Shown: piece after piece, positions 16,897 through 25,303 of the stretch
How the letters are laid out: each line of letters begins with the position of its first letter
Numbering within the stretch: position 1 is the stretch's first letter
From: Niallia sp. Man26
GTDB lineage: Bacteria; Bacillota; Bacilli; Bacillales; Cytobacillaceae
Assembly: GCF_022049065.2 (NCBI RefSeq)
Contig: NZ_CP095743.1
Coordinates: 1,069,001 to 1,133,000, forward strand
Length of the DNA stretch: 64,000 bases
Reading direction: 5' to 3'
Position numbers and translations under genes: made by a program
Notes under the pieces: generated by a model
Databases searched by the model: none
What the model was told of the DNA's origin: nothing
The model's input: only the letters and a program-made list of their open reading frames with translations

Positions 16897-17166
16897 TTAA
16901 CGTTCGCAAGCAATCAAATCTTTATCTCTGTCGCTTTTTTTGTTGGCATCATAAAGAGCTTTAGAAACGTATGGCTTGTATTTTGTTTTCCCGCCTTTAT
17001 TTTTCACATTGGCAGCACGGGCCACTCCGCCCTTGTATTTTTTGTTGAGCTCTGTGCAGTTTTTATAGGTAACTACTTTTGTGGCAGCTTCTGCCTCGTT
17101 AACCGTACTAAGTGTGAAGGTAAAAAGCAGACCTGCTGCTATAGCAGCTTTCATGATTGACTTCAT
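16897..17166 (-). CDS. Small secreted excalibur calcium-binding protein
   Basis: An 89-residue protein with a Sec signal peptide (basic MKSIMK, hydrophobic AAIAAGLLFTFTL, cleavage after AEA near residue 27). The mature part has the excalibur pattern: YKNCTELNKKYKGGVAR, then the C-terminal DRDKDLIACER, in which the spaced Asp residues bind calcium and the two Cys likely form a disulphide. Such domains are found at the cell surface of Bacilli, often beside nucleases. Here it stands alone, so the function is unknown. Ribosome site AAAGGAGA precedes the ATG. Confidence 0.85.
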   Translation of the reverse strand: MKSIMKAAIAAGLLFTFTLSTVNEAEAATKVVTYKNCTELNKKYKGGVARAANVKNKGGKTKYKPYVSKALYDANKKSDRDKDLIACER

Positions 17167-17344
17167 AAAGATTCTCCTTTGAATGTTACATTAGAATTAG
17201 CGTATTTATTGGGAAAAATAGTTATTATTTTCTAATATACTTCCAATCCCTATATGATAGTATCTTAATCCTCTTATACTAGCAATAAAAATATGATATT
17301 ATGTATAAAATTAATTTCTAAGAAATTAGTCAAGGGAGGATCGA

Positions 17345-17419
17345 GTGCTTAAGGACTTAAGGGGACCGCGGGAAATGGAGCCTGACGTTGGCATGCTTTT
17401 TGCCTTGGTTATGGTATAA
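17345..17419 (+). CDS. Candidate 24-codon small ORF upstream of the LysR gene
   Basis: GGGAGG at 17334-17339 stands 5 nt before GTG 17345, which opens a frame of 24 codons ending in TAA. The peptide starts MLKDLRGPREME and ends with the hydrophobic VGMLFALVMV. The stretch is much richer in G and C than the surrounding AT-rich spacer, which is otherwise empty from 17167 to 17457. No family is recognised. It could be a leader peptide controlling the LysR gene 38 nt downstream, a small membrane peptide, or a structured RNA element rather than a coding sequence. Confidence 0.35.
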   Translation: MLKDLRGPREMEPDVGMLFALVMV

Positions 17420-17457
17420 AAAGAATTCTAGATAAGACATAAAGGGAGGAACTTTTC

Positions 17458-18372
17458 ATGACACTCCAGCAATTGAAATATGTGGTGGAAATTGTACTGT
17501 GCGGTTCAATAAATGAAGCGGCAAGACGTTTATACATGTCACAGCCGAGTTTGTCAAAGGCAGTTAAGGAGCTGGAAAAGGAGCTCGGTTTTGAGATTTT
17601 TCTGCGGACCTCAAAAGGAATAACCTTATCAAAAAACGGGGCTGAGTTTCTCGGTTATGCCCGTCAAGTAGTGGAGCAGTCGGAGCTGTTAGAGCGCAGA
17701 TATTTTAACAGCGCACCTTCTCAGCAGCTGTTCTCTGTTTCCACACAGCATTATGCATTTGCTGTCAATGCATTTGTCGAAATGATTAAAAAACATGGTG
17801 CAGATGAATATCAATTTACGTTGAGAGAAACGCGGACATATGAAATTATTGAGGATGTTAAAAACTTCCGCAGTGAAATTGGCATTCTGTATGTAAGCTC
17901 CTTTAATGAAAAGGTCATGCTGCAAATGCTAGAACAGGAAGGGCTTGATTTCCATTCTCTTTTTGAGGCAGGGCCCCATATTTTTGTGAGTGCCCAAAAT
18001 CCTCTTGCGAAAAAGTCATCTGTAACGCTCGGGGATTTAGAAGCATTTCCTCGTCTGTCCTTTGAACAGGGAGAGTTCAATTCCTTTTATTATGCGGAGG
18101 AAATATTCAGCACGATTCCAAGAAAGAAATCGATACAGGTGAGTGACAGAGCGACATTGTTTAACTTGCTGATTGGCTTAAACGGATATACGATTTCTAC
18201 TGGTATATTAAGCTCTGATTTAAATGGATCTGATATTGTATCGGTTCCCCTTGCTGAGGAGGAAACAATTTCTGTCGGATGGATTGTTCATAAAAAAACG
18301 AGACTTAGCCGGATTGCTAATCTTTATTTAGAGGAGCTTAAAACATTCGTAGATTTTTATGCGAATAAGTGA
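17458..18372 (+). CDS. LysR-family transcriptional regulator
   Basis: A 304-residue LysR-type activator. The winged helix-turn-helix is at residues 1-60 (MTLQQLKYVVEIV, SINEAARRLYMSQPSLSKAV, LGFEIFLRTSKGITLSKNG in parts). The effector domain fills residues 90-300. AAAGGGAGGA lies 8 nt before ATG. The next gene on the same strand is a MetE-like methyltransferase 109 nt downstream, so the likely targets are methionine or sulfur genes including its neighbour. It is closest in style to CysL/CysB-like Bacillus regulators; the effector is unknown. Confidence 0.9.
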   Translation: MTLQQLKYVVEIVLCGSINEAARRLYMSQPSLSKAVKELEKELGFEIFLRTSKGITLSKNGAEFLGYARQVVEQSELLERRYFNSAPSQQLFSVSTQHYAFAVNAFVEMIKKHGADEYQFTLRETRTYEIIEDVKNFRSEIGILYVSSFNEKVMLQMLEQEGLDFHSLFEAGPHIFVSAQNPLAKKSSVTLGDLEAFPRLSFEQGEFNSFYYAEEIFSTIPRKKSIQVSDRATLFNLLIGLNGYTISTGILSSDLNGSDIVSVPLAEEETISVGWIVHKKTRLSRIANLYLEELKTFVDFYANK

Positions 18373-18481
18373 TATAGCTTTTAGTTATAACGGACGATTA
18401 CTTTTATCAGTTACTCTATACCCTTTTAATTATGCTAATATACAGACAATAATGAGGACAAAGGGAAAAGAGGGAAAGTAC

Positions 18482-19597
18482 ATGCAAACGATTGATAAAT
18501 CAACACAGAAAAAAGCACCATTTCGTGCAGATCAAGTAGGAAGCTTACTTAGATCGGAGGCAATCAAGCAGGCTCGTCTCCAAAGAGCTGCTGATGAAAT
18601 TACAGCTGAGCAATTAAGAGAAATAGAAGATACAGAGATTGCAAGAATTGTGGAAAAGCAAAAGGAAGTTGGCTTGCAAGCTGTAACAGACGGTGAATTC
18701 CGCAGAGCATGGTGGCATTTCGATTTCCTTGAGGACCTTCAAGGCGTGACAGGCTATCAAGCAGGATCAGGCATTCAATTTAAACAGAAACAAACAAAAT
18801 CACGTTCTATTAAAGTTACTAGCAAGCTTGGGTTTGACAAACATCCATTTTTGGAGGATTTTAAATTCTTGCAGCAAGCAGCAGGTGATCATACAGCAAA
18901 AATGACAGTCCCAAGTCCAAGCATGCTGCATTTCCGCGGTGAGGTGGACAGTGCTGTCTATCCGGACCAGGATGAGTTTTTTGCAGATCTTGCGCAAACT
19001 TATAAAAAAGGACTGCAAGCATTTTATGATGCCGGCTGCCGTTACATACAGCTTGATGATACATCATGGGCTTATCTATGCTCAGAAGAACAGAAGGAAC
19101 AGCTTCGCGCAAAAGGATTGGATCCTGACTATTTAAGCAGAAAATATTTAGAAACATTAAATGCAGCAGTTTCTGACCGTCCAGATGATTTTAAAGTGAC
19201 TATGCATATTTGCCGCGGGAATTTCCGTTCCACATGGATTTCTTCTGGAGGCTATGAGCCGGTTGCAGAAAAATTGTTCGGCCATCTGAATATCGATGGA
19301 TTCTTCCTTGAATACGACAATGACCGTTCTGGAGGATTTGAACCGCTTCGCTATGTGAACAGACCTGACTTAAACATTGTATTAGGATTGATTACATCTA
19401 AATTTGGCGAACTAGAAAGCAAGGATGTCATTAAGCGCCGAATTGAGGAAGCGTCTCAATATGTTGACTTAAATCAATTAGCTTTAAGCCCGCAGTGCGG
19501 CTTTGCTTCAACAGAGGAAGGCAACCTGCTTACAGAAGAGCAGCAATGGGACAAGCTGCGCCATGTTGTGGAAATTTCTAAAGACGTGTGGAAGTAA
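18482..19597 (+). CDS. YxjG/YxjH-type cobalamin-independent methyltransferase (MetE C-domain family)
   Basis: A 371-residue protein homologous to the catalytic C-terminal half of MetE, as in B. subtilis YxjG and YxjH. It would methylate homocysteine or a related thiol. Zinc ligands are visible in MHICRGN (His, Cys) and in LSPQCGFAS (Cys); FRADQVGSLLR near the N-terminus is typical. ATG 18482 follows AGAGGGAAAG; a 41-codon in-frame upstream extension overlaps the LysR end and is rejected. The B. subtilis homologues are behind S-box riboswitches. No S-box is seen here, and a LysR gene stands upstream instead, so control has probably moved to protein level. Confidence 0.88.
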   Translation: MQTIDKSTQKKAPFRADQVGSLLRSEAIKQARLQRAADEITAEQLREIEDTEIARIVEKQKEVGLQAVTDGEFRRAWWHFDFLEDLQGVTGYQAGSGIQFKQKQTKSRSIKVTSKLGFDKHPFLEDFKFLQQAAGDHTAKMTVPSPSMLHFRGEVDSAVYPDQDEFFADLAQTYKKGLQAFYDAGCRYIQLDDTSWAYLCSEEQKEQLRAKGLDPDYLSRKYLETLNAAVSDRPDDFKVTMHICRGNFRSTWISSGGYEPVAEKLFGHLNIDGFFLEYDNDRSGGFEPLRYVNRPDLNIVLGLITSKFGELESKDVIKRRIEEASQYVDLNQLALSPQCGFASTEEGNLLTEEQQWDKLRHVVEISKDVWK

Positions 19598-19605
19598 TAG
19601 TTAAT

Positions 19606-19646
19606 ACAAAAAAACTGGTTGAAATTAATTCAGCCAGTTTTTTATT
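19606..19646 (+). terminator. Terminator after the MetE-like gene
   Basis: AAAACTGGTTGAA pairs with TTCAGCCAGTTTT (one G-U), followed by a T run. Confidence 0.8.
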
Positions 19647-19707
19647 GTTTTACAATAGGATAAAGCAGTAGTCTATAATGGAAGAAAAGGAAGGAGCTAA
19701 ATGCTTC

Positions 19708-20379
19708 ATGATAAAAGCTGTTTTGTTTGATTTAGACGGAACTTTATTGAATAGAGACGAATCAGTCCTTCGCTTTGCTGACCGGCAATATGAAAGATTG
19801 AAAAAGTGGACAGGACATATACCGAAAGATACGTATATTAATAGATTCATCGTATTGGATGCGAAAGGGTATGTGTGGAAAGATAAAGTATACAGGCAGC
19901 TTGTTGAAGAATTTTGCCTGACTGGCATTACCTCACAGGAACTGCTGCAAGACTATTTAGATGAGTTTTCCTACAGCTGTGTTCCTTTTCCTAATGTAAA
20001 AGAAATGCTGGAAGAGCTGGCAGCAGCAGGGTATAGACTTGGAATAATTACAAACGGATTTGGTAAGTTCCAAATGGGAAATATAGAGGCATTACGTATA
20101 AGAGGCTATTTTGATGCTATATTGATATCAGAATGGGAAGGTGTAAGAAAACCTGATCCTGCCATTTTTTTGCGTGCACTGCAAAGAATGGATACAGTTC
20201 CTAATCAAAGTATATTCGTCGGTGATCATCCGCAAAATGATATTGCTGCAGCTAGTCATGTTGGCATGGTGAGTGTATGGAAAGAAAATGCGCAGTGGAG
20301 CGGGGGAATTGCTGATTATACAGTGACGGATTTAGGTGAGATCCCAAACTTACTTCATGATTTAAAAAATAATTCCTAG
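19708..20379 (+). CDS. HAD-superfamily phosphatase
   Basis: A 223-residue haloacid-dehalogenase hydrolase with a helical cap (about residues 17-90). Motif I is FDLDGTLL with nucleophile D8 and acid D10, motif II ITNG, motif III the Lys in RKPDPAIF, and motif IV VGDHPQNDI. The start at ATG 19708 gives the usual MIKAVLFDLDG N-terminus; AAGGAG stands 11 nt upstream. An in-frame ATG at 19678 has no ribosome site. Closest in general form to YjjG/pyrophosphatase-like phosphatases; substrate unknown. The ogt gene follows after 23 nt and is probably co-transcribed. Confidence 0.9.
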   Translation: MIKAVLFDLDGTLLNRDESVLRFADRQYERLKKWTGHIPKDTYINRFIVLDAKGYVWKDKVYRQLVEEFCLTGITSQELLQDYLDEFSYSCVPFPNVKEMLEELAAAGYRLGIITNGFGKFQMGNIEALRIRGYFDAILISEWEGVRKPDPAIFLRALQRMDTVPNQSIFVGDHPQNDIAAASHVGMVSVWKENAQWSGGIADYTVTDLGEIPNLLHDLKNNS

Positions 20380-20402
20380 AATAGTTGTTGGGAGGCAATT
20401 AT

Positions 20403-20891
20403 ATGAATGAAAGGTTTATTATCGACTATCAATCGCCAATCGGCCTTATCGAAATAACAGGTACAAAGGCTGGAGTATATTCTGTTTTGTTTACAGAAAG
20501 AGACAGCTTGCAATATCCGCTGACAGAGGACATACCGAAACCATTAACAGACTGCTATGAGCAGCTTGATCAGTATTTTAATGGCGAGCTTGAAACATTT
20601 AGTTTTCCCTACATTATAGAGGGAACTAATTTTCAAAAAAATGTGTGGACAGCATTAATGGACATTTCCTACGGAAATACGGGTTCCTATAAAGAAATTG
20701 CCGTCAGTATCGGCAATGAAAAAGCAATCAGGGCTGTCGGCAGTGCAAATGGCAGAAATAAGCTATGTATTGTTATCCCTTGTCACCGGATTATCGGCAG
20801 CAACGGAAGTTTAACCGGATATGCAGGTGGGTTATGGAGGAAGGAATGGCTGCTTGACCATGAAAATAAAAAACATGTCCCGAAGCAATAA
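20403..20891 (+). CDS. ogt: Methylated-DNA-protein-cysteine methyltransferase
   Basis: A 162-residue suicide repair enzyme that moves the alkyl group of O6-alkylguanine to its own cysteine. The active site is C127 in IVIPCHRIIG. The helix-turn-helix segment YKEIAVSIGNEKAIRAVGSA (in parts) with the arginine finger and the Asn hinge NGRN are intact; GYAGGLWRKEWLL closes the fold. ATG 20403 follows GGGAGG; a TTG at 20385 is rejected. It follows the HAD gene. Its last codons enter the terminator stem shared with the convergent chemoreceptor gene. Confidence 0.93.
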   Translation: MNERFIIDYQSPIGLIEITGTKAGVYSVLFTERDSLQYPLTEDIPKPLTDCYEQLDQYFNGELETFSFPYIIEGTNFQKNVWTALMDISYGNTGSYKEIAVSIGNEKAIRAVGSANGRNKLCIVIPCHRIIGSNGSLTGYAGGLWRKEWLLDHENKKHVPKQ

Positions 20892-20910
20892 GCTCGGGAC
20901 ATGTTTTTTA
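20869..20910. terminator. Bidirectional terminator between ogt and the chemoreceptor gene
   Basis: AAACATGTCCCGA pairs with TCGGGACATGTTT, with A and T runs on either side. The stem includes the ogt stop region. Confidence 0.85.
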
Positions 20911-22620
20911 TATTTTAAACTGCTTAATGATTGTTTGCAGATCATCTGCTAAAAGAGCAAGTGCCTGGGACGAAGAAGTGATTTCTTCCATAGAAGCAAG
21001 CTGTTCCTGTGTAGCAGCAGAGATATTTTGGGTGATGGCAGCTGAATCTTTCGCGACACCACTTACATCAAATATCGATGCATGGACAGTTTCGGTTCCT
21101 TTTGCAAGCTTATTCAAGGCTTCTGATATATCTTCAATTTGGGATACAACACTATTTACGGCAGTTTCGATTTTTTGGAAAGAGGTGCCGGCAGAATGAA
21201 CAACATTCAGTCCTGAATGAACCTCGTGAGATGCTCTTTCCATTGTTTCCAATGTATGCTCAGTATCCTTTTGAATTAATTGAATCAATTTTGAAATTTG
21301 TTCTGTTGAATTAGTTGATTCCTCTGCAAGCTTTCTGACTTCATCTGCGACAACAGCGAAGCCTTTGCCGTGCTCACCAGCTCTAGCCGCCTCAATGGCA
21401 GCGTTTAATGCCAACAGATTTGTTTGCGCTGAAATGCCAGTGATAACATTTGTGATTTCTCCAATTTCATTTGAACGTTCCTTCAAGCTTCTGACAGCTT
21501 CTGATAAGCTGTTAACATTTGCATAAATAGAATTCATTTGTGTGTTAACTTCTGCAATTGCTTCGTTTCCTTCAGTAGACACTTGAGATGCGTGCAGAAC
21601 ATCTTTTGTTATTTTTTCCGTGTTATCAGCAATTGTTTTCGTATAAGCTGTTATGTCACTGATAATATGTGCACTGTCTTCCACCTTATCTACTTGTTTG
21701 TCTGTTCCAGCGGAAAGCTCTTGTACAGTAAGAGTTATATGCTCGCTTGCTTTGCTGTTTTCCTCCGCGCTAGCACTTAATTCCTCTGAAGCGGCTGCAA
21801 CCTGCTGAGAAGAATCATATACAGTGCTGAATACAGATTGCAGCTTTGATGTCATATGATTAAAGGACTCTGACAGCTGACCAATCTCATCACGTGATTG
21901 ATAACTGCCTTTTACTGTGAAATCTCCGTTTTCAGCAAGAGAAAGAAGCTCTTTTACTTCCTTCACAGGATTGATAATCATTCGTCCAATCAGAATACTT
22001 AATCCGATTAGCAGCAGTAAGCCGACAATGATGACTGCAGCAACAAAAATCGTAACTGTTTTTAAGCTATCTTTGCTTTTGCTGTAAATATTTTCTGCAT
22101 ACTGTGTTTTTGTGTTTGCAAGTTCTTTAAGCGTATTATTAACCTTCGCTCTGTTTGGTTCTACTTCTTTTAAGTAAAGGTCATAGCCTTCTTCATTTTT
22201 GTTGGCAAGGGCCAATTCGACAACCTTATCTCTTGCGGCAGATAATGCAGTGATTTGTTCTTTAAACTGCTCGAGCAGTTTTTGTTCATCAGACATTAAG
22301 TTTCCGCTCTCAATTTCCGCAACAAGTGCATCAATTTCTTCCCAAGCAGAAGTAATTTCCTCGTGCAATTCTTTATTTTTGCTTTCGTCAGTCGTCAGCA
22401 GCAATTCTAATGTATATGCGCTGCTCGCCCTTGTATTTATCCTGATCTGCAGCATGTCTGTTACTGGCAGTAAATTCTCCTTGTACATAATCTCTGTGTC
22501 CTTTGCCATGACACGGATATAATTTAATCCTAAAAAGCCGACTGATCCGAGTGCAAGAGCACTTACTAAGATGATAATGAACAGCTTCTTTGTAATAGAT
22601 AAGTTCTTAAGCAGTTTCAA
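20908..22620 (-). CDS. Methyl-accepting chemotaxis protein, 4HB type
   Basis: A 570-residue chemoreceptor. TM1 is at about residues 12-32; a four-helix-bundle ligand domain (4HB_MCP, about 35-185) faces outside; TM2 is at about 190-212; a HAMP domain (about 213-265) leads to a long signalling coiled coil. The highly conserved hairpin tip is [20 protein letters not shown] and [20 protein letters not shown] in sequence. The start is TTG, with AAAGGAGA upstream. A sigma-D promoter lies about 47-73 nt upstream. The ligand is unknown. Confidence 0.93.
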   Translation of the reverse strand: MKLLKNLSITKKLFIIILVSALALGSVGFLGLNYIRVMAKDTEIMYKENLLPVTDMLQIRINTRASSAYTLELLLTTDESKNKELHEEITSAWEEIDALVAEIESGNLMSDEQKLLEQFKEQITALSAARDKVVELALANKNEEGYDLYLKEVEPNRAKVNNTLKELANTKTQYAENIYSKSKDSLKTVTIFVAAVIIVGLLLLIGLSILIGRMIINPVKEVKELLSLAENGDFTVKGSYQSRDEIGQLSESFNHMTSKLQSVFSTVYDSSQQVAAASEELSASAEENSKASEHITLTVQELSAGTDKQVDKVEDSAHIISDITAYTKTIADNTEKITKDVLHASQVSTEGNEAIAEVNTQMNSIYANVNSLSEAVRSLKERSNEIGEITNVITGISAQTNLLALNAAIEAARAGEHGKGFAVVADEVRKLAEESTNSTEQISKLIQLIQKDTEHTLETMERASHEVHSGLNVVHSAGTSFQKIETAVNSVVSQIEDISEALNKLAKGTETVHASIFDVSGVAKDSAAITQNISAATQEQLASMEEITSSSQALALLADDLQTIIKQFKI

Positions 22621-22666
22621 TGTATATTCTCCTTTTAAGTAAGATAAATTCCTGAAGCTAATACAT

Positions 22667-22693
22667 ATATCGACAGAGTTAAATTAAAATATA
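22667..22693 (-). promoter_or_regulatory. Sigma-D promoter of the chemoreceptor gene
   Basis: On the minus strand TATA, a 15-nt spacer, then GTCGATAT; the consensus is TAAA-N15-GCCGATAT. The same pair of boxes with identical spacing precedes the second chemoreceptor at 36573-36599. The rest of the 22694-22980 spacer is AT-rich and shows only a possible TATAAT box near 22911 for the DUF616 gene. Confidence 0.75.
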
Positions 22694-22980
22694 GAGGTGT
22701 AATTTTTCCTCTTTTTTCCTTAAGGCGATTGTCCATGCATGGAGTTCCTTCTTCTTGAATAAATACTTGTAAGGGGTGAAAAACTGGAGGAATTTGAAAA
22801 ATAAAAAAGAAGTTTCGCTCTGTGAATAAACGGTTAATTACTAGAATCAGTATGAAAAAAAGATTCTGGAATAAAAAGGCTACATAATAGTGCAAAAAAA
22901 TCAATTATGCTATAATAAGTGATTAATTGAATATTGAGAAATTTTTCGTTGTTTTTAGTAGAAAGGGAAGGAGAAGGCAA

Positions 22981-23676
22981 ATGAAAAAAAGGGTGGTAAT
23001 CTATACAGCGATAACGAAAGGCGATGACGAATTAAAGGAGCCGGCAATTAAATCTAATCAGTGTGACTATATATGCTTTACAGATGATCCAGCACTTATT
23101 TCATCTACATGGCAAATAAGGCCTCTTCCTCCAAGCGACTTGGATATTGAAAGGCAGTGCCGGCAGGTTAAAATCATGCCGCATTTCTTTTTGCCTGAAT
23201 ATGAATTCAGTATTTGGGTAGATGGGAGTATGGAGATAACTGGAGATATCGATGAGCTGATTGAGCAGTACTTTCTGCTAGGCGACAGACCGCTGTATAC
23301 CTTTAAGCATCCACTAAGTGACTGCATTTATGAGGAAGCGAACGAGTGTATAAAGCAAGGGTGCGACAATGAAGAAATTATCAGGGATCAGCTGGCGAAA
23401 TATAAAGAGGAGTATTACCCTAAACATAACGGCTTGATTGAAAGCAGTGTAATCCTTCGAAAAACACATTCTCCTGACGTGATGCAATTAATGGAGCAGT
23501 GGTGGAAGCTGGTGAAGAATTTCAGCAGAGCAGACCAGCTTAGCTTCAATTATGCAGCATGGGTATCAGGATTCTTTTATGGATATTTGCAAGGAGACAG
23601 CAGAGGAAACAGTAAATATTTCCGCCATGTTCACACAGCAGCTGTGCTGGAAATGGAGCTGCCTGAACTAGTTTAA
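22981..23676 (+). CDS. DUF616 glycosyltransferase-like protein
   Basis: A 231-residue cytosolic protein of the DUF616 (TOD1/MUCI70) family. The N-terminal MKKRVVIYTAITKGDDEL and the segment NQCDYICFTDDP are the sugar-nucleotide-type start. FSIWVDGSMEI has the conserved Asp-containing motif, and FKHPLSDCIYEEANECI (in parts) and HNGLIESSVILR complete the pattern. The fold is that of GT-A type glycosyltransferases, though bacterial functions are hardly known. ATG 22981 follows GGAAGGAG; an in-frame upstream extension is rejected. Monocistronic, ending at a strong hairpin. It may act on a surface polysaccharide. Confidence 0.8.
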   Translation: MKKRVVIYTAITKGDDELKEPAIKSNQCDYICFTDDPALISSTWQIRPLPPSDLDIERQCRQVKIMPHFFLPEYEFSIWVDGSMEITGDIDELIEQYFLLGDRPLYTFKHPLSDCIYEEANECIKQGCDNEEIIRDQLAKYKEEYYPKHNGLIESSVILRKTHSPDVMQLMEQWWKLVKNFSRADQLSFNYAAWVSGFFYGYLQGDSRGNSKYFRHVHTAAVLEMELPELV

Positions 23677-23687
23677 TAGGTAATTTT

Positions 23688-23718
23688 TAAGGGAGGCATG
23701 GATATGCCTCCCTTTTTG
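23688..23718. terminator. Bidirectional terminator between DUF616 and MFS genes
   Basis: AAGGGAGGCAT pairs with ATGCCTCCCTT with a 4-nt loop and T tail. Confidence 0.85.
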
Positions 23719-23723
23719 TTGCT

Positions 23724-24968
23724 TTAAGCGGGCAGCTTTTTCGATATGAGCTTGAATACATAGAAGTAAAGGAACACACTAACAAGTGCTGAGAGAAAGA
23801 TTAAACCGAACACAAGGATAGGCATCATCCAGTCTGCAACAATTACAGCAAAGGGAGCTAAGAACCTGCCAATGGTAAATTGCAATTTAGAGGCTCCCAT
23901 ATATAAGCCGCGCGATTCTTGGGGTGCATATTCACTCACAAAATTATTCATCACAGGAGAGCGAATAATTTCTCCGAAGGTAAAGATAACGGTAAACAGC
24001 ATTAAAAGCCAAATATTTGTTGTCAGCCCGACGGCGAACATTCCAATGCCTGCTAAAAAAGAGGAAAGCATAAAAATATCGCGGTCTTTCCAATCTTTAA
24101 GCCATTTGGCAGATGGAAGAACAAAGAGGACAAACATCAGCCCGTTTAAGCCGAGCATCCAGCCGAAGGCTTCTGTGCCAGACAGTGTAAAGGACCAGTC
24201 ATTGACTGACAACACCGTTTGGAGGTGCACAAACTCTGTCACATAAATTGCTAAATAAAGATCAAGCTGCATAATAGCTATAATCGCAAAAACTCCTGCT
24301 GCAATATAAAGCACAAATACTTTGTCAGAGAGTAAGGTCCTGTATGCTTTCCACTGGTTAAGGAATGTATTCCAAATACCTCGAGAACCTTGATGACTAT
24401 TTGCAGCTGCCGGCACAGTTTCTTTTATGGCATAAAAGATGGCAACACTGTAGATGGCCATAATGAGCATACAGGCCCATAGTAATTCTGTTCTGTACTG
24501 GAAAAAAAGGGTTGCCCCGATTGCAGGTCCTAATACAGCTCCAATATTGTTAGCTGTGATAAAGACAGCAAATACTTGACGCCTATTCTTCTGTGTAGTC
24601 AAATCCGCTACCATGGCATCACTTGCAGGACTATAAATTGCCCCGCCGATTCCGATGCCAATAAAACAAAGATAGTCTAGCCAGTGGGAGGAGGATAAGG
24701 CAAAAACAGCAAACATGAGCGCTTTTAAGCAGCACCCTGTAAGCATTATAGGCTTTCTCCCAAAACGGTCGGCTAAATCACCGCCAATCATGCTGAATGC
24801 AATTGCTGTAAGGGGAGGAACTGTCATAAGCAACCCTGCTAACTGACTGCCAAGTGCGCTGCTGAAGTAAACAGCGATAAAGGGAAAATACATCCAGTAC
24901 AATAAGTTGAAAAGAGCTTCTCCAAAAAGCCGTATTTTTAAATTGGCATTCCATACAGTTATGTTCAT
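23724..24968 (-). CDS. MFS transporter
   Basis: A 414-residue major facilitator protein with 12 predicted helices. The loop 2-3 signature is GGDLADRFGRKPIM, and NFVSEYAPQESRGLYMGAS (in parts) marks the second half. The pattern resembles bacterial multidrug exporters. The ribosome site before ATG is weak (AAAGG). Monocistronic, convergent with DUF616. No adjacent regulator gives a hint of substrate. Confidence 0.88.
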   Translation of the reverse strand: MNITVWNANLKIRLFGEALFNLLYWMYFPFIAVYFSSALGSQLAGLLMTVPPLTAIAFSMIGGDLADRFGRKPIMLTGCCLKALMFAVFALSSSHWLDYLCFIGIGIGGAIYSPASDAMVADLTTQKNRRQVFAVFITANNIGAVLGPAIGATLFFQYRTELLWACMLIMAIYSVAIFYAIKETVPAAANSHQGSRGIWNTFLNQWKAYRTLLSDKVFVLYIAAGVFAIIAIMQLDLYLAIYVTEFVHLQTVLSVNDWSFTLSGTEAFGWMLGLNGLMFVLFVLPSAKWLKDWKDRDIFMLSSFLAGIGMFAVGLTTNIWLLMLFTVIFTFGEIIRSPVMNNFVSEYAPQESRGLYMGASKLQFTIGRFLAPFAVIVADWMMPILVFGLIFLSALVSVFLYFYVFKLISKKLPA

Positions 24969-25074
24969 TTCATTACCTTTTCCTTTTATTTAGTTTCCGG
25001 CCGGTATATTTATCCTAAAATAATAAAAAAATTAAATATAGACTTATATTTTGATTTATTTTATAATAATAGTA

Positions 25075-25202
25075 TGAAAATTTAGAATCTTCATCTCTTC
25101 GTTTAAGTGCGATAAAAATCGAACATATGCTTCATTTAGCTGTACGGTACTTTCCAAATGAACATAAGAAACTAGCCATCTATGCTAGTTTCTTTTTTTT
25201 AT
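25075..25202 (+). ncRNA. Orphan terminator, candidate small RNA
   Basis: Between the MFS start and murQ is a gene-free AT-rich spacer (24969-25303). It holds a strong terminator: AAGAAACTAGC (25167-25177) pairs with GCTAGTTTCTT, followed by eight T. No protein gene on the plus strand ends before it; the nearest upstream plus-strand gene ended at 23676 with its own terminator. A TATAAT-like box lies near 25061-25066. A transcript of about 110-130 nt is possible. Sequence family not recognised. Confidence 0.35.
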
Positions 25203-25239
25203 GACATAAATTGAACTAATGTTTTATAAAAATAAATTA

Positions 25240-25272
25240 ATTATTGAAATTAAGTTTCAATAATCCTATAAT
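25240..25272 (+). promoter_or_regulatory. murQ promoter with RpiR/MurR-type operator
   Basis: ATTATTGAAA (25240-25249) and TTTCAATAAT (25255-25264) form a perfect 10-bp inverted repeat with a TTAAG centre. It covers the -35 box TTGAAA and spacer of a near-consensus promoter (TTGAAA-N17-TATAAT, -10 at 25267-25272). TGAAA-N5-TTTCA fits sites of RpiR-family regulators such as MurR, but no such gene is in the window. Confidence 0.7.
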
Positions 25273-25303
25273 AAAATGGTAACCAAGAATGGAGGACTAA
25301 CGT

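Noticed and set aside
17330..17440. SAM (S-box) riboswitch before the LysR/MetE-like genes
   Set aside because: The conserved S-box blocks (such as the GAGGGA-containing start and GAAACC/GGCAACC) are absent.
22635..22904. 89-codon minus-strand frame upstream of the 4HB chemoreceptor
   Set aside because: It runs through the sigma-D promoter and chemoreceptor leader, starts without a proper ribosome site, and is rich in Phe/Ile/Leu as expected from AT-rich spacer DNA.
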